This document shows positions 31,464 to 41,642 of a stretch of 64,000 bases of DNA, piece after piece; the first letter of the stretch is position 1; each line of letters starts with the position of its first letter. Made by a program: the position numbers and the translations under genes. The stretch comes from Ornithodoros turicata. Its lineage: Eukaryota; Arthropoda; Arachnida; Ixodida; Argasidae. Location of the stretch: assembly GCF_037126465.1 (NCBI RefSeq), contig NC_088203.1:104928409-104992408 (forward strand), given 5' to 3'. The notes below the pieces were generated by a model that made no database searches, was not told the origin of the DNA, and saw only the letters and a list, made by a program, of their open reading frames with translations.

Positions 31464-31865
31464 TTAAAGCCGACGTCTGGCAGTCACACTGATGACGTCA
31501 GCTAAATAGAGGTAGCAACGAGGTCGAGTGTATATGGTTTGCTGCGTACATGGAAATGGTCCATTGGGTGACACGCCCTTCGACTGGGGGAATCCGATTT
31601 TCTTCGATTAAACCTTTCGACTATGTCTGAGCATTGTGTTGCGTGCAAGCAGAGTTTTCCCTCAAGCTAAAGAAAACGTCTTCACTTCATACTAAGCACT
31701 GTTCGTGTGAATCGCATGGAATTACTGTTTCTGAAAAAGCGAGCGGAGTTCCGTTTTGAGCAAAGGCGCTTTGAGATGATTAGAAGACGAAAGAGATTAA
31801 ACACGCACGCGAATTTGTTTTGCCGAAACCAAACACGAACACAATTGGCCGGGGGGGGGATATAT

Positions 31866-31983
31866 TTCTTAGACGAAACTTTCTTTTCCTTCTTTTTTTT
31901 TTTGGCTATAGTCGTGACGATGCCCACTTGAGTGCGGCCAACATCGGCTAGCTACCTCGACCCCCCCCCCCCTTCTTAGACGA
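31866..31983 (+). mobile_element. LINE 3' end (96 bp) with 11-bp target duplication
   Basis: TTCTTAGACGA flanks the insert at 31866-31876 and 31973-31983. The insert has a T-rich start, GGCTATAGTCGTGACGATGC and CTAGCTACCTCGAC plus a C run, the same tail as at 29.68-29.75 kb. It is severely 5'-truncated. Confidence 0.8.
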
Positions 31984-32735
31984 CAGGGAAGAGAGATCAG
32001 CGAAACCGTATGTCGGCTTGCTATTCCGAAAAAAAAAAGAAAGAAAGAAAGAAAAGAAAGAGACCGGCCACTTGACCGGCTAAAACACGCATAGAACGCG
32101 TATATTGCATCCCTCCGCTAACATGTACCCACATTATAATTATTCTCGGCCATTTCATATTCACGTAAGATGGCGTGAGCTATAGCGATTAACTTCCAGG
32201 TTTCACTGTTTAAGCATAGTGATTAGCAAGGACTACACAACATAATGACCTCGCCTTCAGCAAGAAAAGGTAAGAAAAGAGAGAAGAAAAACAAAACAAA
32301 CCTGTAAGGGTGACCCTATGGGAGAAGGTTCCGTGCGCAAAGCGCCTTAGCTGTCCAACACGATACCACTAATGTTTCTCGTAACAAGACGAAAGAGCTG
32401 ACTTAGCTGTGTGTATAATTTGCTGGCACATTAGGAGTGCGCTAAAGGTGCAGGAATGTGCATAATCGTTTTGCCGTGCTATGTAGACACGGTACCACTA
32501 AAAGTGTTTGTTTTTTCCTTTTTGGTAGGATAAAAAAGGTCATTTTTCTACCCCATGAATGTGAAGAGCATGCCGAATTTACTCAAATTCATGATACTTG
32601 TGAGGAATATTGAGGAGCTATGCCATGGGGAAAAAATAGCCGAGCATCATTGTTTACGGTGCACCCAGAACACAGCGCGCGACGAATTTTTCAGCGCAAT
32701 CGTTGTCAGTCCGACGAAAGGAGATTGGAAACCTA
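31984..32735. other. No recognisable feature
   Basis: A (GAAA)n run lies near 32036-32060. No gene or repeat termini were recognised before the next palindrome. Confidence 0.4.
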
Positions 32736-32984
32736 CACTCTTAAAAATGAACTTCACCGCATAGCACGCTCCTAGCCAACCATTATCTCGAATGATATCG
32801 TTATCTGCCCTGATTTGTTGAAATCACTGGGCGTGCGCCTTTTCTGTGACAATTATGAACAGCATAAGTGTCACAGAAATGGCGTACGCCCCCCGTTTTC
32901 AACAAATCAGGGCAGATAACGATATCATTCGAGAGAATGGTTGGCTAGGAGCGTGCTATGAGGTGAAGTTCATTTTTAAGAGTG
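32736..32984. mobile_element. PAL-A palindromic MITE
   Basis: 249 bp with TA on both sides. The left core has decayed (AAATCACTGGGCGTGCGCC) while the right keeps CCCCGTTTTCAACAAATC. The loop orientation is CAATTATGAACAGCATAAG. Confidence 0.9.
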
Positions 32985-33046
32985 TAGCCTACACCAGGAT
33001 TGTAGAAAGGGATGACGCAGGCATGACTTATCGCGTCCTGCTTCTG

Positions 33047-33290
33047 CACTCTAAAAACAGTACTTCACCGCATAGCACGCTGTGCGCCAATCATTGCCAC
33101 GAATGACATGGTTATCGCGTCTGATGCGAAGGAAGAGGTGGGCGTACGCCTTTTTGTGGCAATTTGGATATATGAAAATCGGCACAAAAGGGCGTACGGC
33201 CCCATCTCTCTTCGAATCAGAAGCGATAACCCTGTCATTCTTGTCAATGGTTGGCGCACAGCGTGATGTGCGGTGAAGTTCTGCGGCCGT
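33047..33290. mobile_element. Diverged CACTC-type palindrome (E subtype)
   Basis: It begins CACTCTAAAAACAGTACTTC and keeps ACCGCATAGCACGCTG. The core is GTGGGCGTACGCC ... GGGCGTACGGCC, with arms ATGACATGGTTATCGCGTCT and AATCAGAAGCGATAACCCTG. The right terminus is eroded after GCGGTGAAGTTCTG. It shares the A-type outer and CGTACGCC blocks, with about a third of positions changed. Confidence 0.65.
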
Positions 33291-33306
33291 TGCCCGCATG
33301 ACTCTA

Positions 33307-33543
33307 CACTGTTAAAACAGAACTTCACCACATAGCACGCTCCTAGCCAACCATCATATCGAATGATATCATTTAGCGTCATGATTTGTTCAAAACTGAG
33401 GGGAGGCGCCTATCTGGGACAAGATAATCTGTCCCAGATAGGCGCCTCCTCCCATTTTCGCCAAATCACTGCACTGAATGATATCATTCGGAATGATGGT
33501 TGGCTAGGAGCGTGCTATGTGGTGAAGTTCTGTTTTAACAGTG
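33307..33543. mobile_element. PAL-C palindromic MITE
   Basis: CACTGTTAAAACAGAACTTC ... GAAGTTCTGTTTTAACAGTG, 237 bp, TA-flanked. The core GGCGCCTATCTGGGACA ... TGTCCCAGATAGGCGCC is unlike PAL-A or PAL-B, although the outer arms (CACCACATAGCACGCTCCTA) are the same. It lies about 15 bp after the E-type copy. Confidence 0.9.
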
Positions 33544-33659
33544 TAGATGGCGTAGCCATTTTTTTTTTTTTTTTTAGAATTAAATGACACGTTTTCTGGG
33601 ACACCCTGCATATGGCAAAAATACGGAAGAATTCATGATGAAGAAAGCTGAGGCACTCG

Positions 33660-33700
33660 AGGCTGTGTATGTCTTTGTCCTTTATATATGTGTTCCAGCC
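33660..33700 (+). repeat. Dispersed repeat fragment (GTATGTCTTTGTCC type)
   Basis: GTGTATGTCTTTGTCCTTTA, then GTGTTCCAGCC. It is a short version of the segment at 19.64 and 58.49 kb and is followed by imperfect TCAATTTATA repeats. Confidence 0.4.
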
Positions 33701-34470
33701 AATCAATTTATCAATTTATATCAATCAATTTATATCATGTTCGGCTATGTCCGCACTCCCAATTACAGTTACATCTGACAGTTACTTTAGCCAAACGTGG
33801 GAACTTGTTACAAATTACTGGTAACGCAGTTACTACACAAGAGTACTGTCTAAACCAGACGGCCGAAAGTCAGTATACCTCCTTCAGACAACCCAATTTC
33901 TTCGCCAGTTCAGTCTGTTTTCAATTCGCCGACTACGTCACATCGAGTCGTTCCCTTTTACAGCTACATACCCTTTCAGCGTGACACTAACACAGATCGC
34001 CCAGCCAATCCAATTCCATTATCCTTCACTATAACAAGCGCAGAACACAATCATACCCCGAGCGCTTCTGAAAACGTAAACATCAACAAGAACGACAAAA
34101 CAATGACAGCCAACCTTAAACCCACGCCGAGGAAAGCACGCAAAAGGGGCAGAAAGCTAGGTTGTCAAATCATGCTCCAGCGCGCCTCTGAAGGGTCTTA
34201 GACGATCATTGATTTTGCTCTCGCAGTGCGCCAACTTATTTGGCGCTTGTGTATGAACTCAGAGCTGAGAAACATCGAAATACAGCTCCTTTAGAGTGGA
34301 TTCAACAGTCAACCGTAGGCTGCATCACTGGAGCCTCGTAGCTATACTCAGAATCGCTAAGACTAAAGAACCGTGGCGACAGTAATGCTGGATTGCATTT
34401 GTTGGCCGCCGGGGGAAGCGTAGCAGTAATAATATTTTGCGATGCACAAGGCAACGACATTCATGTGCCG
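33701..34470. other. No recognisable feature
   Basis: AATCAATTTATATC units lie at about 33697-33737. The remainder shows no coding or repeat similarity I can name. Confidence 0.4.
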
Positions 34471-34533
34471 ATACACTCTAAGAAAAAAAAAAGGTGTGAA
34501 AAGGTGGTAACTTCGATAGTTACCACAGGTCTA

Positions 34534-34782
34534 CACTCTTAAAAATGAACTTCACCGCATAGCACGCTCCTAGCCAACCATTATCTCGAATGATATCGTT
34601 AGCTTCCCCGATTTGTTGAAAACGAGGGGCGTACGCCTTTTTTGTGACAATTATGAACAGCATAAGTGTCACAGAAAAGGCGTACGCCTCCCGTTTTAAA
34701 CAAATCAGGGCAGACAACGATATCATTCGAGATAATGGTTGGCTAGGAGCGTGCTATGCGGTGAAGTTCATTTTTAAGAGTG
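34534..34782. mobile_element. PAL-A palindromic MITE
   Basis: 249 bp, TA-flanked. It interrupts a stretch with two related words, GGTGTGAAAAGGTGGTAAC upstream and GGGTGTAAAAAGGTAGTAAA downstream. The outer arms agree (CATTATCTCGAATG), while the inner arms differ (GTTAGCTTCCCCGATTTG versus CAGACAACG inverted). Confidence 0.9.
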
Positions 34783-34859
34783 TAGGTCAACATAGCGTCT
34801 GATAAAGGGTGTAAAAAGGTAGTAAAATCAATTATCATATATATTCAAATTGATACAAC

Positions 34860-34920
34860 GAGGCGTACGCCCTTCTCGCTCTCCGAATCAGAAGTGGTAA
34901 TCTTATCATTCATCGGACGC
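34860..34920. mobile_element. Right-arm fragment of an E-type palindrome
   Basis: GAGGCGTACGCCCTTCTCGC, then CCGAATCAGAAGTGGTAATC and TATCATTC, match the right half of the 33.05-kb copy. No left half or terminus was found. Confidence 0.45.
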
Positions 34921-35230
34921 GACTCATTATTGCTTTCACTGCTTAGTCGCGTTATCGCCGTCGTCACTGATTTGGAAAATCTGGAATATACATCATTCTC
35001 CCTTACCCGCACTATCAACTTGTTGCTGCTGTTTTTAAGTGTTGAGAGAGGTCAGCCAATATTTGACTCGCTACTCCTCAAAAGAGAAAGAAAACAAAAA
35101 GAAAAGGTTCACCCGGAATAAACAGACGCAGGGAAATGAAGATGCGCGGAAGCACGTGTCACAGGTCCCGCAGGTTTGCGGTGTCGAGGAATTGTAGTCA
35201 GATAGCCTGCCGCCTTGCGGCAATTGTCGT

Positions 35231-35478
35231 CTATAGACCATGCACCCAGAATCTTTGCAATGGTAAGCGGCCGGCGGTCCGGTGTGGAGAGACGCTTTTC
35301 GAATATCTTTCTCTCTCGTCCTCATATTTCGTGCAGTGTAGTAGTATATGGATGTCGTCTTCGCTTGTGTGGCATTGTCTACATGTAGGGCCGTCGGTCA
35401 TGTTTAGCTTATACCTACAAGCTCTTGTAAAAGCAGTACCAAGTCGGAGTCGATGAATGAGTGCTGCGTCCAGCTACC
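35231..35478 (-). pseudogene. C-terminal knuckle of a non-LTR retrotransposon polyprotein
   Basis: The minus frame reads LIHRLRLGTAFTRACRYKLN, then CRQCHTSEDDIHILLHCTKY, EDERERY, to a stop at 35233-35231. R-L-R-x-G-x-x-x-x-T plus C-x2-C-x(8)-H-x-L-x-x-C and E-D-E-R is the typical C-terminal module of tick-type I/R1/Jockey-like elements. Upstream sequence breaks at a stop near 35488. No RT domain remains. Confidence 0.75.
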
Positions 35479-35861
35479 AACTTTTCAGAGCTATACACTT
35501 ACGGTGCATTTGAACTGCCTATAGACGCTCGCCCTCTGACTATAACGAAATTGCTCGGTCCACGGTCAAATCACAGCTCGCCTTTCTGGTCACTATCAGA
35601 CTTCGGTTCTCACTGCGAAGCTCATCCTCGTATTTTCATCAATTACCCAGACAAATGACATCATACTTCACAGGCTGGGAATGCCAAATACAGCACGCTG
35701 GAGTTCGTGCGTGGCGCGCACCATAATGGTCTGCCGCTAGCAAGATTTGTGAAACAATTACAACAAATTTGGTTATTTATCGGTCCTAGGGACATTCAGT
35801 AAGAGTATTATTGTCTTAGAATGGGGGGCTTTCACAAAAGTATCTGTAGATTTTGATTGGA
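35479..35861. other. No recognisable feature
   Basis: Short open frames only. No repeat or coding similarity was recognised. Confidence 0.4.
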
Positions 35862-35917
35862 TTTGGATTTCCCCATTTTTGTCTTTATTGCATCGCATCG
35901 CATCACATCACATCTGT
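35862..35917 (+). mobile_element. LINE tail with pentamer repeats
   Basis: TTTCCCCATTTTTGTCTTTA, then (GCATC)n and (ACATC)n, the tail type seen at 1.86 kb. The upstream GTAGCCAGTTTGAC block is missing. Confidence 0.5.
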
Positions 35918-36147
35918 AGATTTGAAAATTCCTGCGAAAATATTAGATGTATTAGAATACCACTTGTCAAGTAAGTTCGGTCACACAAGGCAACAGGAGA
36001 AATCGGAACCGAAACGGTCTGTGCGCCCGTGTGACCATTAATTATACGTATTTTGCCAACAAGCCACGCTAAATAAAATTCTAAAATTATACAGGGACAT
36101 TTTTGGTTCCCGTCCCCTACACTACTGCTCAAATTTATTTCCAAGTT

Positions 36148-36208
36148 CTATGTAATGGCCTTGCGGTCACTTGAGGTACTCTCATAAATAGACAAATAAA
36201 TAAATAGC
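36148..36208 (+). mobile_element. CR1-like 3' tail fragment
   Basis: GTAATGGCCTTGCGGTCACT, TGAGGTACTCTCATAAAT and AAATAAATAAATAG parallel the 6.12-6.18 kb tail. The next palindromic MITE starts within ten bases of its end. Confidence 0.5.
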
Positions 36209-36215
36209 CTTCCAT

Positions 36216-36698
36216 CACTCTTAAAAATGAACTTCACCACATAGCACGCTCCTACACTCTTAAAAATGAACTTCACTGCATAGCACACTCCTAGCCAACC
36301 ATTATCTCGAATGATATCGTTATCTGCCCTGATTTGTTGAAAACGGGGGCGTACGCCATTTCTGTGACACTTATGCTGTTCATAATTGTCACAGAAAAGG
36401 CGTACGCCCCCGTTTTCAACAAATCAGGGCAGATAACGATATCATTCGAGATAATGGTTGGCTAAGAGCGTGCTATGCGGTGAAGTTCATTTTTAAGAGT
36501 GTAGCCAATCACCCCGAATGACAACGTTCTGGCAGCTGATTTGTTGAAAACGGGAGGAGGAGCCTATTTTGTGCCATTATGCACGGCACAAAATAGGCTC
36601 CTCCTCCCGTTTTCAACAAATCTAGGGCGAGAACGTTGTCATTCGGGGTGATGGTTGGCTAGGAGCGTGCTATGTGGTGAAGTTCATTTTTAAGAGTG
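36216..36698. mobile_element. PAL-B palindromic MITE split by a PAL-A copy
   Basis: The outer element runs CACTC ... CACGCTCC TA, is interrupted at 36255-36501, and resumes TA GCCAATCACCCC to the terminus at 36698. Its core is the PAL-B GGAGGAGGAGCCTATTTTGT palindrome. Excising the insert and one TA restores the superfamily sequence CTCCTAGCCAA. The outer flanks are AT and CA, the only mismatching pair among the measurable copies. Confidence 0.9.
36255..36501. mobile_element. PAL-A palindromic MITE nested in PAL-B
   Basis: 247 bp with TA duplications at 36253-36254 and 36502-36503, both derived from the TA of CTCCTAGCC in the host copy. Left-arm variants are CACTGCATAGCACACTCC. The right arm has the usual GCTATGCGGTG and GCTAAGAGCG. 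The loop is in the CTTATGCTGTTCAT orientation. Confidence 0.92.
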
Positions 36699-36891
36699 CA
36701 CATAAACGCCAAAAAAACAACTAAAATAACAATGTCCCTAAAACGTTCCTCCATCGTCCGTTCACTGTCTCTGTAGATGTCCGTCGGACGTCCCCGCGGA
36801 CTCCTAGTTTCTCTCACTTGGGCCTGTGAGCGTATGCTTGTTATACAGGATATCCAAATATCCGGTTTCGGACATACATCAAATATCCACA

Positions 36892-37140
36892 CACTCTTAA
36901 AAATGAACTTCACCGCATAGCACGCTCCTAGCCAACCATCATGTCGAATGATATCGTTATCTGCCCTAATTTGTTGAAAACGGGAGGCGTACGCCTTTTC
37001 TGTGACAATTATGAACAGCATAAGTGTCACAGAAAAGGCGTACGCCTCCCGTTTTCAACAAATCGGGGCAGATAACGATATCATTCCAGATGATGGTTGG
37101 CTAGGAGCGTGCTATGCGGTGAAGTTCATTTTTAAGAGTG
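36892..37140. mobile_element. PAL-A palindromic MITE, CA-flanked
   Basis: 249 bp with CA on both sides (36890-36891, 37141-37142). The inner arms are perfectly complementary around GGGAGGCGTACGCCTTTTCT. The outer arms differ (CATGTCGAATG versus CATCTGGAATG). Confidence 0.9.
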
Positions 37141-38553
37141 CAGGACTGCTTTGTGTTGTTGGGGTAAAAGCACATTACACAGAGTTGGAAAAGACAAAAA
37201 AGAGAGAAAGAGAAAAAAAAACTCCGGGACTGAGTTGACCGAGTTATAACTGCATTCAGCACCGATATTGGGAGATACTCCTGAAGTTTTGAATCCCTCG
37301 TGCATTTTTTTATTGCTCGTCTCATATACGAAAACCACGTACACATAACATCTAAATTATTGCCCATTTCGACGCATGCAAGCAGACTACGTCGAAGTAA
37401 TGATGCATGAATAAGACTCCTATACACGTAACGCTGCAACACGAATATCTGAATCCTGAAATATCCAGCAGCTATTAATATTCGAGTCCGTAGCAAAGAC
37501 ATACGGTTCAGTAAACATGCACGCGGTTCATCTTAGGAGTATGTTTATTTGCTACAGCCTCCAGTTAGAATCTATCCGCCATTCAAGCAGACGAGATCCA
37601 TACTTTGATATATCATTCAGTGTCTCGGAACGAGGTATATCGTTACATACTCAGCCTAATAAGGCTTAAAGCTTGAGGTTATTGATGCGTCTGACTTATT
37701 GTCAATGCATTAAAGTGCCTGCCCGTGGACGGGTGGGTAGCGAAAAATACGTAGTAATAAAATATGAATAAAAAGGAAGCGTTCACCATTGCAATGTCAA
37801 TGCTGGGCACACGAAGGGAATAAAGGCGTGGCGTATTGCGATTAAGGCAGTTGATAAAAATTATGCCGGTGGATTACACTCGTCGTTGTTGTGCAGAAAA
37901 GCTTGCTTACGCTTGAGTGAGTGTGCATGTTACTCTAATCATTGTTACTACCCAAACATAGCATTGTTCTGACACTATATTGTCCTATTGGGCCAACATC
38001 TACACATGGGGGAGGGGGTTGCCATATAATCATACAACCGCAGGACCGTTTAATGAGCAGTATAATCCTATTTCCATCCATCACATCTACCAATATAGAT
38101 TATCACTGATCAATAGGATTATCCCGATTATCCTGGATTATCCCGGATTATCCCGAAACCGTATACGTACAGTTTCATCAACGCGATCTTTTGTTAGATA
38201 CACACACAAAAAAAACGAACAACATGTACATGGAAAAGGCATCACTCCCTCTTCATAAATTTGGAAGAGCCGACACATCGAATAGTTCGGTTTGTGCAAC
38301 CCTGGAGGATAGTGAGTATATTATTGTAGCGATCACCTTCAAAACACTAATGCGCTGCACTAGGTATGCATCACAAAGAGTTACGCTGAAAGCTACACTG
38401 AAAGCTACACTTGATCGTATAAGCAGCAGGGTCTTCGATATAGTAAGGTGTTTGGACTTCGGGCACCGAACACGAGGGATGCTGCCTTGGCGGCTCTTCG
38501 CGCCAAAGGCACATGATCTGACACGGGACGGCCGCTCGTGTGGCATGAAATCA
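37141..38553. other. Unassigned stretch
   Basis: ATTATCC(T/C)GG(A/T) units form a short tandem at about 38115-38157 (GGATTATCCCG). No coding or repeat similarity was otherwise seen. Confidence 0.4.
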
Positions 38554-39008
38554 GTCAAACGCAGTGGCGTAGCCAGACCTCCAAGGTAGGGGGGGGGGGG
38601 GCTCGATACAAAAACTCGCCCCCCCCCCCGCTGATCCTGTCAACAACACACACATACTTGTGCACACTGCAAACTGATGATTAAAAAAAGGAATGAAAAT
38701 AGTTGATTTAGACGTTCACAGTAAGATTACATGTATAGGCTGTCATGACCAATGAGGTGGTGTCACGAGATTGGAAGTATTTTGAAAAGCTCATACTTTG
38801 AAAATTATTCAAGAGTGCTTCTTAGATGGACGCCATAAACTGCAAGAACTTTCGCGATCGTCACACTGGTCCCCCCCCCCCACACACACACATATACTGT
38901 ATTATGTTCACGGATTTGCACGACTTGTGTAGGTCGGTCCGTGGCAGGTACGGGGGGGCTCGAGCCCCCCCCCCCTAGCCCCCCCGTGGCTACGCCACTG
39001 GTCAAACG
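38554..39008. mobile_element. hAT-type MITE with 8-bp target duplication
   Basis: The terminal inverted repeat CAGTGGCGTAGCCA ... TGGCTACGCCACTG bounds 38562-39000 (439 bp). GTCAAACG flanks it at 38554-38561 and 39001-39008. CAGTGG termini and an 8-bp duplication are diagnostic of hAT. The subterminal regions hold long G or C runs (38588-38600, 38619-38629, 38871-38880, 38965-38974). No transposase is present. Confidence 0.9.
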
Positions 39009-39490
39009 ACACATGGGTGCTAGCGGAAAACAGCTCACCTGAATTGCAAGACTGAAAAGCGGGTTCCAGAATATAGCGGTGGAATTACATTCAAGATTAG
39101 GTCGCTAGATCCCCATTTCCATGCAAGACGCAGAGACGAATACCAGACCGCTCAATCATTGCACCTGAAACCCATTCAAACCGTATACGCTGTGCAAGTG
39201 CGTCTCTGCGCATGAGAGGAGGCGGTGAGAGGGAAGAGGGAGGGCGCCGCCTTAGCCAATGGGGCTTCCCGAATGGAGTAACCGGGAGAGGAGATATGCG
39301 CAGAACGCTCGGTTACTTGCAGAGCGTATGGGCGCTTAGTCCGGATTTAGTGGAGCATAGCGAGCACAAGTTTCGTGCTCACGATATTTGCAAACATGAA
39401 ATGTGTGCGCACACACATAGTAATAATGTCTATTCGTATTCCTGCATGCCGTATTGCAAAATAAAGAACAAACGACAAAAACTGAATCCA
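39009..39490. other. No recognisable feature
   Basis: Unassigned. Ends at the CA flanking the next palindrome. Confidence 0.4.
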
Positions 39491-39739
39491 CACTCTTAAA
39501 AATGAACTTCACCGCATAGCACGGTCTTAGCCAACCGTCATGTCGATTGACATCGTTATCTGCCCTGATTTGTTGAAAACGGGAGGCGTACGCCTTTTTT
39601 GTGACAATTATGAACAGCATAAGTGTCACAAAAAAGGCGTACGCCTCCCGTTTTCAACAAATCAGGGCAGATAACGATGTCAATCGACATGACGGTTGGC
39701 TAAGACCGTGCTATGCGGTGAAGTTCATTTTTAAGAGTG
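39491..39739. mobile_element. PAL-A palindromic MITE with identical arms, CA-flanked
   Basis: 249 bp with CA on both sides. Both arms carry the same private changes: CACGGTCTTAGCC (usual CACGCTCCTAGCC) and CCGTCATGTCGATTGACATC (usual CCATCATCTCGAATGATATC). The arms appear identical over their first 100 bp or so. Confidence 0.93.
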
Positions 39740-39755
39740 CAGCCCTCTACCACTA

Positions 39756-39993
39756 CACTGTTAGAAATGAACTTCACCACATAGCACGCTCCTAGCCAAC
39801 CATCATCCCGAATGACAACGTTCTCGCTCCTGATTTGCTGAAAACGGGAGGAGGAGCCTATTTTGTGCTCATTATGCACGGCACAAAATAGGCTCCTCCT
39901 CCCGTTTTCAAGAAATCTGGGGCGAGAACGTTGTCATTCGGGATGATGGTTGGCTAGGAGCGTGCTATGTGGTGAAGTTCATTTTTAAGAGTG
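39756..39993. mobile_element. PAL-B palindromic MITE
   Basis: CACTGTTAGAAATGAACTTC ... GAAGTTCATTTTTAAGAGTG, 238 bp, TA-flanked, 16 bp after the preceding PAL-A copy. The core GGAGGAGGAGCCTATTTTGT is followed by a short centre around GCTCATTATGCAC. Confidence 0.9.
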
Positions 39994-40289
39994 TACGATT
40001 ACAATTCAGAAACTATACTGAGATTACGCCCTGTGGCATCGTTTCGATTGCACAATGATTGCACTTCACAGTGCAACGTGCAACGACCGTGGCGACAACC
40101 GTCGACGCGGCGCAGGTGCATCCGTTTCCAGTCCTGGACGGATCATCGTCGGACACCCTGACCAGCCCTTGAAGGGTTTCATTATTTACATTCGTACGGG
40201 ATTTCCGAAGCACATCTGCCCAGGATGCGGACATGGATGATCGATTTGGGAGTATTATGGGACAAAAAGTTCTGTCTTAGCAGTGAACA

Positions 40290-40410
40290 ATCCCAGTGTG
40301 AACATTCATCATCATTCACCATCTTCTCGCCCTCAAGCAATGGGATAGGGTGCCGCCTTAGCGGCGAAACATCCCACTACATCATCATTACTTATTTGTT
40401 GTTGTTTCGT
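40290..40410 (+). mobile_element. LINE 3'-end fragment
   Basis: CATTCATCATCATTCACCATC, GCAATGGGATAGGGTGCCGCC and CACTACATCATCATTACTTA, ending TTGTTGTTG. It parallels the 3' UTR at 15.95-16.06 kb, where the coding end is preserved. Confidence 0.6.
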
Positions 40411-40549
40411 TGTTAGGATTCTCTGTGCATGATCTTGGATAATTGTGGACGGTGGACTTCTGAATAGCGAACATGTGTATAGTGAATAGCAAACTTGCGA
40501 TTACAGCACCTGAGTTTTTTTTAGGGGTGGGGTGGGGGTGAGAACTTAT

Positions 40550-40605
40550 GTTAGGTGTAGCAGAACAAGTCGGGAGAGGAGTTCAATTTCTCCTCTCTTG
40601 TTTTT
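40550..40605 (+). repeat. Dispersed repeat fragment (GAGTTCAATTTCTCC type)
   Basis: GTTAGGTGTAGCAGAACAAG, then GGAGTTCAATTTCTCC, followed by a T-rich run. It is the third copy of the segment seen inverted at 5.11 and 25.9 kb. Confidence 0.4.
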
Positions 40606-41349
40606 CTCTTCTTCTTTTTTTTTTTTCATTACAAACAAACCTTGGATTTGAGGAAGTGCGCGCGCTATAAGACGGGTAACACAACAACAATTGATATTTG
40701 TTTTCGATTTTACGCTGACGTAAGCATGAGCCAACACATATTGACGGACGTCATCCGGGTGCGCGACCGAAGACAGCGAGTCAGTTGATGACAGTTTCGA
40801 AATAGCATGGAACGTCATCAAGCTGCTTTCCTCGAACCAGTTGCTCTATATTGACTGGCGACACTGAAACCTGACGGAGACGAAAAAATTCAATTATAAA
40901 TAATTGGCTCCGAATTTAACCGTAGTATTTTGCCCGGTGTCTTTCAGCATAATGCGTTTTTTTCCTAAATTTTGTTTTTGTTGCGGGCTATCGCTTTCAA
41001 CATTCATCAGGCCGTAAGGGGAAAAAAAAAGAAACGAAAGAAGAACGTAAAAATAAAATATTAACAACACATTCCAGTAAACACGGTCGTAATAAAGTTC
41101 TATACTGACGAAACGACCGAGGGCTTTTAAATTTTCTTGAAACGTTTTTCGAAAGCTTTCACGGCAGCCGCTCTCGGGTCTAAAATCTGAAAACGCATTC
41201 CACGCGCCATTGTGTCCAAACACAAGAAAAGCGATAACGGAAAACAACGCAGGAGCTGCGAAGCCCATAACCCGCATTTCTGTCGAACTGCACTTTGTTG
41301 GTGTGGTTTGTACACGCAATCGCAAACTGTTGTTCCAGACGACTATGTA
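40606..41349. other. No recognisable feature
   Basis: T-rich tract at 40607-40627 and A-rich tract at 41020-41035. A 167-codon minus frame at 40894-41397 shows no recognisable domain. Confidence 0.4.
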
Positions 41350-41640
41350 CTCTCTTAAAAAAAAAGGGTGTGCTTTCACTCCTTTTTCTTGCCACATATG
41401 TCACTCCCTTTTGGAGAGTACAATTACACTCAAAAAGGAGTCTCCTCACTCCCTCACATTACTCCCTCACTCCCCACCAGAGAGCAATATTACTCTCCAG
41501 CATAGGGAGTTAAAGCGTAACCCCACTCCCTATAGAGGGAGTAAGCAGACTCTTTTTTGAGAGTAATTGTACTCTTCAAAAGGGAGTGATATATGTGGCA
41601 AGAAAAAGGAGTTGAAGTACACCCTTTTTTTTAAAGAGTG
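41350..41640. mobile_element. CACTCCC-rich palindromic MITE, TA-flanked
   Basis: The left end CTCTCTTAAAAAAAAAGGG and the right end, inverted, CACTCTTTAAAAAAAAGGG bound 291 bp with TA on both sides. Paired blocks include CTCCTTTTTCTTGCCACATA and GAGTACAATTAC. The interior repeats ACTCCC or GGGAGT at least ten times. The terminus resembles CACTCTTAAAA of the PAL superfamily but the interior is unrelated. It sits at the edge of the repeat starting at 41643. Confidence 0.8.
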
Positions 41641-41642
41641 TA

